NCBI GenBank assembly: GCA_003024985.2
Contig: PXIH01S0018920.1
Direction: 5' to 3' (one strand)
Source of the DNA: Euperipatoides rowelli
Taxonomy: Eukaryota > Onychophora > Udeonychophora > Euonychophora > Peripatopsidae
DNA length: 13,704 nt
Positions 8,013-13,704 of the stretch are shown piece after piece. The notes below the pieces were generated by a model, which saw nothing but the letters and a program-made list of their open reading frames with translations, made no database searches and was not told the DNA's origin. Within the stretch, counting starts at the first letter, position 1. Each line of letters begins with the position of its first letter. Position numbers and translations under genes: made by a program.

Positions 8013-8206
8013 CTTTATCTTTTTTTCCCCAGCCCAACAAACAATTTTGGTTGGACATACAGTAGCCATTCTAAGGTTTACAATTTTTATATTACCCCGA
8101 TAGACTATCACTAAAATACTTCATGTGTAGAAAAATAACAGCATCACAAATTAAATAATCACTGAAAACTGACCCAGAGTTAAAATAGTGGAAAAGCACA
8201 AGACAA

Positions 8207-8521
8207 ATAAAATCTTCTCTTCTTTCTCTTTGCCTTTATTCCCGCATGGTAGCGGGGTCGGCACTTTTACAATGTCGCCTCCATTTGATCCGGTCCCAAG
8301 TGTCTTCCGGTGTAACGTTGGCTATTTTCATGTCATCTTTGAGGCGGTCAAGCCATCTCTTCTTAGGTCGTCCCCTTGGCCGTTGTCCATCCAGGTTCAA
8401 ATTTAAGGCTGCATTAGCCACCGAGTCGGCATGTCCACGAACAGTGTGTCCATACCAACCCAGTCGCCTTTCATTTTGTCGGTCGGTTATTGGTGGAACA
8501 CCAAACCTTTTCCTATAAAAT
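8207..8521 (-). mobile_element. 5'-truncated non-LTR retrotransposon (LINE) with target duplication
   Basis: The inserted part is 8214-8514, read on the minus strand. Its 3' end is a coding C-terminus, a TAA stop, then GGCAAAGAGAAAGAAGAGAA, the GA-rich tail usual in one widespread group of animal LINEs. The same 7 bases (ATAAAAT on the plus strand) flank both sides at 8207-8213 and 8515-8521, as expected for a target duplication. They are A/T-rich, so the match is supportive rather than decisive. The 5' cut removed the endonuclease and the reverse transcriptase core; only about 300 bp remain. This is a dead-on-arrival copy. The clade cannot be fixed from the C-terminal part alone. Confidence 0.85.
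8236..8514 (-). pseudogene. C-terminal fragment of a LINE reverse transcriptase polyprotein
   Basis: The residual protein is about 92 residues, from RKRFGVPPITDRQ to a natural TAA at 8236-8238, with no internal stop or frameshift. Diagnostic pieces in order are ERRLGWYGHTVRG near the start, then GQRPRGRPKKRWLDRLKDDM in the middle, and DRIKWRRHCKSADPAT at the end. This order is the familiar segment that follows the reverse transcriptase domain in LINE ORF2 proteins. The catalytic domains are absent, so the fragment has no enzyme activity. Upstream the frame continues to an ATG at 8535, but those residues (MFLFLFY) come from flanking A/T-rich DNA. The bases before the fragment also read as a pyrimidine tract plus TATAG on the minus strand. 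It could therefore be spliced in as a terminal exon, although the target duplication makes truncation the simpler reading. Confidence 0.85.
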
Positions 8522-9022
8522 AAAAATAAAAACAAAATAAGAAAATAAAGTTTATTTTTAGTGTGCTAATAAAAATTATTGATCAACGATTGTTAACTCA
8601 TACAAATAATGAATTATACTAAAATACAATTTCAACTTTATTTGAAGCATGACTGGGATTATTTCCGGTGTTATCATTAAAAGAAGTTACCAGGGTGGAA
8701 AAACATATCGGCCATCTGTAAATTATTATAATCATTTATATTCTTTAACCTGCCAACTAGCGCGCAGTCATAAATTTTACGACAAATTCAATTTGTTATA
8801 AAATGTGTCTGTATATGGTCTTGTGGGTTTATCTAGGCCTTTTATTTCTAAAACTAACTCCCTACCACAATATTGGTAGGTGTTTACCAATGCAATAGTC
8901 CATTTTATAATTAATTTTTAAAATATCGTATGTAAAAAGACGTCCAGACATACATTTTACGATACACGCCTACTGATGTTATAATATTGACTTTCAGCAA
9001 GTGTGTATATAGAAAATATTTC
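8522..9022. other. Noncoding stretch with competing hairpins and a degenerate repeat
   Basis: CCTACCA (8861-8867) pairs with TGGTAGG (8874-8880), while ATTGGTA (8872-8878) pairs with TACCAAT (8885-8891). The stems exclude each other. A CATAAATTTTACGACA-like word at about 8769 is repeated as CATACATTTTACGATA at about 8950, each followed some 20 bases later by GTTATAA. This suggests an old duplication with a period near 180 bp. No gene is seen. Confidence 0.45.
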
Positions 9023-9038
9023 GGGGGGGGGGGGGGGG
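9023..9038 (+). repeat. Run of 16 G
   Basis: An uninterrupted G-run in A/T-rich surroundings. It is prone to length change and can adopt a G-quadruplex. Confidence 0.9.
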
Positions 9039-9128
9039 CAACCATATTCATCCATCAGATTAGTAGCATATAGTTTCCTAGTAGGCCTATCCGGAGTTTT
9101 GAAACAAAATAATTTTATCGCTCTAAAT

Positions 9129-9151
9129 ATGGTTGATCAGTGATCAACCAT
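9129..9151. repeat. Near-perfect palindrome ATGGTTGATCA-G-TGATCAACCAT
   Basis: Eleven-base arms at 9129-9139 and 9141-9151 are exact reverse complements around a single G at 9140. TTGATCA occurs again at about 9162, and TTGATCAA at about 8579. Candidates are a symmetric protein binding site or a fold-back. There is no further evidence for either. Confidence 0.8.
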
Positions 9152-9169
9152 GAATGATTTTGTTGATCA

Positions 9170-9337
9170 TTCGCTATTGCCTTTTTTGGCCACTATGAGC
9201 GCTACTGAGCCAGTGTAAACATATTAAGAGGTAGATTTAACAACATTGTATTTATCTTATTTTATTTTGTATTCCATTTTTTTTTTAAACTTGTACTTGT
9301 AAAATCAATTAAATTATACCAACATATTTTATTTTTT
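9170..9337. other. A+T-rich noncoding sequence
   Basis: No gene or repeat beyond simple T-runs is seen. Confidence 0.5.
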
Positions 9338-9379
9338 GGGGAAGGGGGAGCAGGGCCTCCTTGCCCCCTTTCCCCCCCC
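9338..9379. repeat. G-rich/C-rich inverted segment
   Basis: GGGGAAGGGGG (9338-9348) faces CCCCCTTTCCCC (9364-9375), complementary except for one extra T. The span between includes GGGCC and GGAG/CTCC words. Either strand could fold, as a hairpin or as a G-rich structure. Confidence 0.6.
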
Positions 9380-9522
9380 ATAAATACCCCTTGACATTTA
9401 GGAATAAACAATTTTAAAATCAGAATTTAATGCAGATTTCAAAAATCAAAAGCAAAAAATCTATCTCTAACGACAGAAAAAAAGGAAAATGTAAGATAAA
9501 TTGGCTTTTTTTTTTTTTTTTA

Positions 9523-10005
9523 TAGCCGACTTTTAGAAATATAATCAAAGAAAAATGTGTTTGTTGGAATTTACTTTTCTTTATCTATTAAGTTTCCTGA
9601 CAAAAAATAGAACAAAAAATACTATTTAAGTTATTTTTTTATCTGTTAAAGATTTGGAAATATTACATAATGTATTATTTGGACATACAGTAAATACAAG
9701 CGTAATGAATGCCGACTTTTGGAAATAAAATCATAAAAGAAAATATTTTTGTTGGAATTTTATTTAGTTTATACTGTATATTAAAATTCCTGACAAAAAA
9801 TAGAATAAAAAAATACTATTTAAGTTTTTTTCTATCTGTTATAGATTTTGAAATATTTAAAATATTGTATTATCTGGACATAGCCTACAGTATAAATACA
9901 AGCTTAATGAATGCGACATTTAGTAAAATAATCATAAAAAAAAAATCTGTTGGAATTTTTTTTCTTTATACTGTATATTAAAATTCCTGGTTAAAAAGAT
10001 AGAAC
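9523..10005 (+). repeat. Tandem repeat, about 2.5 copies of a 186-202 bp unit
   Basis: Copy 1 (about 9523-9708), copy 2 (9709-9910) and a partial copy 3 (9911 to about 10005) share an ordered series of blocks. These are GCCGAC-TTTT-GAAATA-AATCA, then TGTTGGAATTT, TTCCTGACAAAAAATAGAA, ATACTATTTAAG, ATCTGTTA-AGATTT-GAAATATT and a GGACATA-CAGTA-AATACAAGC block. The word starts are 186 bp apart (9525, 9711), then 202 bp (9711, 9913). Copies differ mainly by small indels and substitutions in A/T runs. The array stops inside copy 3 after TAGAAC. A run of 16 T (9506-9521) lies directly upstream. The open frame at 9709-9981 crosses two copies and is low-complexity, so it is not taken as a gene. The array could be a small satellite seed or a remnant of internal subrepeats of a transposon. 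Confidence 0.9.
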
Positions 10006-10017
10006 CTAAATATTTGT

Positions 10018-10088
10018 AATAATTTAATTATTACACATATTTAGAAACTTAATACAATAATTTAATTATTACACATATTTAGAAACTT
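10018..10088 (+). repeat. 38-bp tandem duplication
   Basis: Positions 10018-10050 and 10056-10088 are identical over 33 bases, and the 5-base linker gives a 38-bp period. Each unit starts with the near-palindrome AATAATTTAATTATT. It lies just after the larger tandem array, so local slippage may have acted on both. Confidence 0.95.
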
Positions 10089-10640
10089 TAAACATAGGAT
10101 TCTATGAATCGTAAAAATTACATGCTACAGCTCATGTTAAAAATTTGTGTGCGCTGCTCGAAGGTTAAGCTTAAAATTTTTTTTATAAGATTGGCTTTAC
10201 ATTTTTAATTTCAATTACTAAGCATGTAACATATTGCATATAAACTTACTAATTCTAGTGGAATTTTTCTTTATATTTTGTTTACTGCCTTCATTTTCTT
10301 TCTTCCATATGTCGTAATATAACAATTTTTTATTGCTTTTCCATTGTTATTTAAAAAGAAAGAAAAAAGAAAACAAGTGTCAAAAATGAATAAAAAAAAA
10401 TCTCTCAAAGATTTTCTATTATTACGAGAATATCCTTAACCAATAAAATTACAAGTTGATGTAATATTTCATGAATTGTTGCATATTAAAAGTCGATGTC
10501 ATCAATTAATACTTCTCCTAGGTATTTTATCCAATGAAATATGGCTATTATATTTCCAGACTGAAACCAGGACAATTTTTTTCAAGTTAACAAAAAAAAA
10601 AAAAGAAAAAAAAAAGCATGATTTTTAAGATTTATTTGTA
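10089..10640. other. A+T-rich noncoding stretch
   Basis: There is no gene. Purine tracts occur at about 10354-10374 and 10590-10616. Confidence 0.6.
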
Positions 10641-10661
10641 GGGGATAAGGGGGGTGGGGGG
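10641..10661 (+). repeat. Potential G-quadruplex tract
   Basis: GGGG, ATAA, GGGGGG, T, GGGGGG provides at least four runs of three or more G within 21 bases, which meets the usual G-quadruplex pattern. It stands alone in A/T-rich DNA. Confidence 0.6.
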
Positions 10662-11382
10662 TTAAAGAACATTTTATGAGCTTGTTTTTTTATATAGTTT
10701 TTCAACACTCACATATAAACATTCATGTATTTAATAATAATACTTTATTTATTTAAAAATTAATTTTTAATTTCAGCGTAGTAGATCTCCATTTTTAGAT
10801 GAAATGAACGAGAATAGAAATTTGGATATAAAATATGTTTCAATTTTTAAAATGAAAGACAAATTTCATTAAAATAAAATAAAGTATATTAACTTGCTGA
10901 AAACAACAAAATTTTATTTCCTAATTGCTGTAAAACGAAAACTCCAGAGAATGATTTTAAGTTTTCTTGATCTACATTATCTTTATACTTGGTCATTGTT
11001 TAAGTTGACCATGTGTGTGTGTGTGTGTTTAAAATGACAAGCACCTAGCCTTCCAAATGACATTTATTTTAGTCACAATTGAAAATTTTGACCCAAATTC
11101 CATCAAACATGCGCAGAGTGTTGCTAGTAATTGCAAGTCAATCTTGAAACAAATATTATTTTAAATATTAAGAAATCAAATATTATTTTTAAGATATCTA
11201 GCTATTGCTATTGTGGCTATAAAGTGACACACTGAACGAACTAAAATTTTATTAATATTAACCGTGGTAGTTAGGTTTTGTTTAACAATTAATAATTGTT
11301 AAGCATGCTTTTGAATGGATTCAAAACAAGAGAAACAGCACAATTTCAGGATTCGTTTTACTTGTTTTGATAAACTGGGATA
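10662..11382. other. Noncoding stretch with microsatellite and palindrome
   Basis: A TG microsatellite (eight units) lies at 11012-11028. TTAACAATT (11282-11290) and AATTGTTAA (11294-11302) are perfect 9-bp arms around AAT. I find no gene. Confidence 0.6.
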
Positions 11383-11478
11383 TACAATGGTCCCGAAACC
11401 TCTTATCGGGACACAGGGATTTTAGGCCACAAACCAGGGCAATCCCCGAAAACCAGGACGTCTGGCAACCCTACAATG
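11383..11478 (-). mobile_element. Short GC-rich repeat fragment flanked by TACAATG
   Basis: The block 11390-11471 is much richer in G+C than its surroundings. Read on the minus strand it starts GGGTTGCCAGACGTCCTGG and contains several GGGAT/CCCGA words, a style seen in short DNA-transposon-derived repeats. TACAATG occurs on both sides (11383-11389 and 11472-11478). The base before it differs (A against C), so a 7-bp duplication is directly supported and an 8-bp one only approximately. If the minus-strand end was originally CAGGGTTGCC it would fit hAT-type ends, but the opposite end (GTCCCG) does not match it. This may be a deleted or one-ended copy. Confidence 0.5.
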
Positions 11479-12488
11479 AAATTAGTTTATCTTTTACTTT
11501 GAGAAGGTGTGGCATCATTGGTTTCGTGTGATAAAATATAACAACCAAGATGGTGGTCTTCATTAATGGGAATTAATAAACATTTAAAATGTGATTTTTG
11601 CAGGTTTTTTTTTTTTAAATATAAAAACTTAAAAATTTTATTTGTATTAAAAAATGTACATGATAACAAAATCTTTCCTTCATTACGAAATACTTAAAAA
11701 CTATTATACGTCGCACCCAATAGTTTGTGGCAAAATAGTGGTAAATTCAAAACTTTTGATTTCAATTTGAATACGCTTTGATATAAGCACAGATTCTTGC
11801 CTATAGCACACACATTCAATATCTCACCATGTTAGTTCAACATCTCCTCAGAGACGGCCACAATAACATCTGTTATCTGTCTTCAATATAACAAAATCAG
11901 GCACTCGTGTAAATACTTTATCCTTGACACAACCACATGAACAAATCTAGAAGGGTTATGACCAGCAATCATGGTGGTGGACCGGTACGTCCGCCCCAAT
12001 CCATGTGATATAAATAATGTAATATTAAATTTTTTTTAATTAATCACCAATATGATTTGACCTTGTGAAACTACAGCACACATGGAGTCTTTTTCCTGCA
12101 AAGAATCCATTTTGGATTCTGGTGATTGTAGCACCACCTAATCAACAAGCATGGCTATTAAGTAACAAAAACTTTGAGTTCACCTACATTTTGCTGCAAA
12201 CTTCCCCTGCTATTCAAAATTTTGAATAAGCTCCCATTAATGACACCTAAACACCTCATTAAATTACTAAAAAAGTATTTTCAATTTAGGTAAAGCTCTA
12301 AAAATAACACCCCAAGTCCAGTTAGCTAGCTGTTCTCATATCGCGTGAGGAACTGCAGGGTTGCTGGAATGTACAGTATATTCAATAACTAAAACAGTAC
12401 TTTCTAATAAAGCATTTTGGACAAAATATATTGCTAATGCATTAAATATGTAGCCTACACATAATAGACAAACTTACAAATTTAATAC
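11479..12488. other. Noncoding stretch
   Basis: No gene is supported. A minus-strand frame at 11487-11669 is short and unrecognisable. AGAATCC (12102-12108) and GGATTCT (12114-12120) form a 7-bp stem with a 5-nt loop; CTACA (12071-12075) and TGTAG (12127-12131) could close an outer helix. A GC-richer patch at 11965-12000 includes ACCGGT. Near 12356 there is CAGGGTTGC, in the wrong orientation to be the partner of the fragment at 11390-11471. Confidence 0.5.
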
Positions 12489-12855
12489 AAAATATAAAGC
12501 TGCCAAGGGGCATTGGCGCAGTGGGACTGGCTGCGTCAATTTGTGTTCTTGGTGAAGTCATGAGCTGGCGACCAGGGTTCAAGGCTCAAGACAGTCCGGT
12601 CACACAATATACAGAAGTCTTTCTTTCTGAAAGATCATGTTGTTGTGGCTCCATAACAGTCTAGTAGAACTCAAATATAGGACTGACGAAATAGTAGAAG
12701 AATTATGGAATGAGGATAATAACGATTCAAGGAAAATAACCTAGCATCATTGTTGTATCCTGTGAGCAACGATAACTGTAAATATGTATATATGTAAATA
12801 GTTGGTTCCTTAGCCGTTAGGCAGGATTTATATATAAATAAAAAAATATAAAGCT
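12489..12855 (+). mobile_element. tRNA-derived SINE with perfect 13-bp target duplication
   Basis: The element body is 12502-12842 (341 bp), on the plus strand. The A box is TGGCGCAGTGG at 12514-12524 and the B box is GGTTCAAGGCT at 12576-12586, spaced as in RNA polymerase III internal promoters of tRNA-like genes. A tRNA-unrelated body follows, with a small TCTTTC/GAAAGA hairpin at about 12617-12633, ending in a TATATATAAATAAAAAA tail. AAAATATAAAGCT is repeated exactly at 12489-12501 and 12843-12855. SINEs are copied by the reverse transcriptase of a partner LINE; this one's partner cannot be identified here. The intact duplication and recognisable boxes suggest a fairly young copy. Confidence 0.9.
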
Positions 12856-12877
12856 ACACCGTGGATAAAGGTCTTAC

Positions 12878-12986
12878 CTGATGTCTGGTATTTGACAGTC
12901 ATGGAATATTGTCCTACACAATAAAATGTCTGGCAATATTCTAGACGTGGAATTATGGGAGTAAATTGGAATTAAGCTGAGATACT
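12878..12986 (-). CDS. Weak candidate internal exon, minus strand
   Basis: On the minus strand a consensus donor, CAG followed by GTAAGA, places the last exon base at 12878. Upstream, a pyrimidine-rich tract with a CTAAT branch-like word ends in CTACAG with AG at 12988-12987, placing the first exon base at 12986. The 109-nt interval is fully open in one frame (2 + 35 codons + 2). It begins YLSLIPIYSHNSTSRILPDI, which I do not recognise. A shorter 36-nt alternative uses an acceptor at about 12914. The SINE at 12502-12842 sits 36 bp downstream in the putative intron. Chance of an open frame this long in some frame is appreciable, so the evidence is the pair of splice sites. Confidence 0.2.
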
Positions 12987-13230
12987 CTGTAGTTTGAATA
13001 TTAGAGAATGCAAAAGACAAGAGATATACAATAAATAGAGCCTGCTAGTGCCAATTTTTAACATAATGCTCAAATTTGAAGATGTTGAAACTGATAACTG
13101 TTTGAATTAACAACTACAGGTACAGGTAGTCGACGGTTAATGTTGGGATATTCTGTTCCTGTAATTGGCAATGTTAACCAAAATGACTGATTCTTTTTTA
13201 TTTCTCCATAAGACAACATTAATAAAATCG
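12987..13230. other. Noncoding sequence
   Basis: Nothing is seen beyond a 6-bp GGTTAA/TTAACC inverted pair at about 13135-13180. Confidence 0.5.
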
Positions 13231-13267
13231 TTTGTTTTCCATTCTCCTCACTCTTTCCATACTTAAG

Positions 13268-13432
13268 ATCTATGCTGATTTTGGTACTGTCATTCTACAT
13301 GGAAACATTGTCAGTTACTCCCCATTGTCATCTGCCTTTGGTGATGGTCAATCAGGAATGTTTTTTCTACTATTCTCTCTATACAATTATATATGTATAT
13401 ATAAAGGGGTAGACAATTTTATAAATTACTAG
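13268..13432 (+). CDS. Weak candidate exon after a pyrimidine-rich acceptor
   Basis: A strong pyrimidine tract (about 13230-13260) precedes AAG with AG at 13266-13267. The frame from 13268 is open for 54 codons to a TAG at 13430-13432. The first 30 residues (for example ADFGTVILHGNIVSYSPLSS, then AFGDGQSGMFF) use varied codons and look more protein-like than the rest of the window. The later part drifts into A/T-rich low complexity, so a true exon may end earlier. No domain is recognised and no good donor is evident. The frame also extends upstream to an ATG at 13232. Confidence 0.22.
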   Translation: MYADFGTVILHGNIVSYSPLSSAFGDGQSGMFFLLFSLYNYICIYKGVDNFINY

Positions 13433-13500
13433 GTTGCCTCAGGGCAACCTCAAGGCACAAATAAGGTTGCCCTATCTGGGATTTATGTTGCCCCTAATTC
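13431..13500. repeat. GTTGCC-rich block with 8-bp hairpin
   Basis: AGGTTGCC (13431-13438) pairs perfectly with GGCAACCT (13443-13450) around TCAG. Two further GTTGCCC words follow at about 13467 and 13487. This looks like part of a small repeat; the boundaries are not visible. Confidence 0.55.
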
Positions 13501-13704
13501 GCAAGAAAAATAAAGCAATACCCTGATTTCACTGACATTTTAATGTATCAATTACCGTAGAATGCCGACCAAGGGCCGAGGGCGCCCCCCCTATTTCTTG
13601 TCAAAACATAGGTATATATCGCCATCGCTGAACAAGAGCGCCATCACTGCATTTTGACTTGTTCATCACTCTGAAGGAAATCCAAGGGGTATCCAAGCAA
13701 GAGC
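13501..13704. other. GC-richer window edge, unidentified repeat-like sequence
   Basis: CGCCATCGCTG (13620-13630) recurs as CGCCATCACTG (13639-13649), a 19-bp period. A C-run (GCGCCCCCCC) lies near 13584. A minus-strand frame is open for 33 codons from the window end but has no recognisable content. This may be the start of another dispersed repeat cut off by the window. Confidence 0.35.

Noticed and set aside
8246-8518. Plus-strand open frames opposite the LINE fragment (8188-8406 and 8246-8518)
   Set aside because: They are antisense shadows of the minus-strand reverse transcriptase C-terminus, whose motifs are clear.
9709-9981. Plus-strand 90-codon frame
   Set aside because: It spans two units of the tandem repeat and is rich in I, K, F, Y and N. 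The frame is not kept between copies.
12356-12364. CAGGGTTGC as partner of the fragment at 11390-11471
   Set aside because: It faces the wrong way: the GGCAACCC end comes first on the plus strand, so the two cannot bound one element.
1-13704. CRISPR array, rRNA, canonical tRNA gene or bacterial operon
   Set aside because: There are no regularly spaced identical short repeats and no rRNA-like blocks. No full cloverleaf was found, and no long coding frames exist on either strand.

Overview
This is A+T-rich eukaryotic nuclear DNA with no bacterial gene organisation. It has long homopolymers, no operons, no ribosome binding sites, and every open frame is short. The octamer TAGGCCTA occurs four times (325, 929, 4143, 9082), together with several TAGCCTA words. 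That excess, the retroelement types and the base composition suggest a marine invertebrate deuterostome, an echinoderm for example. This placement is an impression, not a demonstration. The stretch reads as intron or intergenic sequence. I cannot name a host gene in it.

What can be supported is mostly mobile and repeated DNA. (1) 8214-8514, minus strand, is the 5'-truncated 3' end of a non-LTR retrotransposon. It keeps the C-terminal RGRPKKRW-type segment, a stop codon, a GA-rich tail and a 7-bp target duplication. (2) 12502-12842 is a tRNA-derived SINE with A and B boxes, an A-rich end and a perfect 13-bp target duplication. (3) 2585-2981 looks like a hAT-type non-autonomous DNA transposon, with imperfect CAGTGGC/CAGTAGTGGC ends and an 8-bp duplication matching at 7 positions. 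(4) 11390-11471 is a small GC-rich repeat ending in GGCAACCC, flanked by TACAATG on both sides. (5) There are two diverged dispersed repeat families. One pair is in direct orientation (2406-2548 and 5643-5783). The other is inverted (5308-5438 and 7879-8012). (6) Local tandem duplications lie at 3847-4073 (113 bp x2, one substitution), 9523-10005 (about 190-200 bp, 2.5 copies) and 10018-10088 (38 bp x2).

There are also several clean inverted repeats. The most notable is a 31-bp-arm, 5-nt-loop hairpin at 684-750 that is the right size for a small-RNA precursor. Others are a 13-bp stem inside a larger hairpin at 7291-7347, near-perfect palindromes at 7864-7882 and 9129-9151, and two regions where alternative hairpins compete (3628-3664 and 8861-8891).

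Three weak candidate exons have plausible splice acceptors and open frames: 1213 plus, 12878-12986 minus and 13268 plus. None encodes a recognisable protein. The remaining sequence is A/T-rich with no signal I can interpret. I see no convincing new biological system; the hairpins and the little-diverged repeats are the parts that merit checking.
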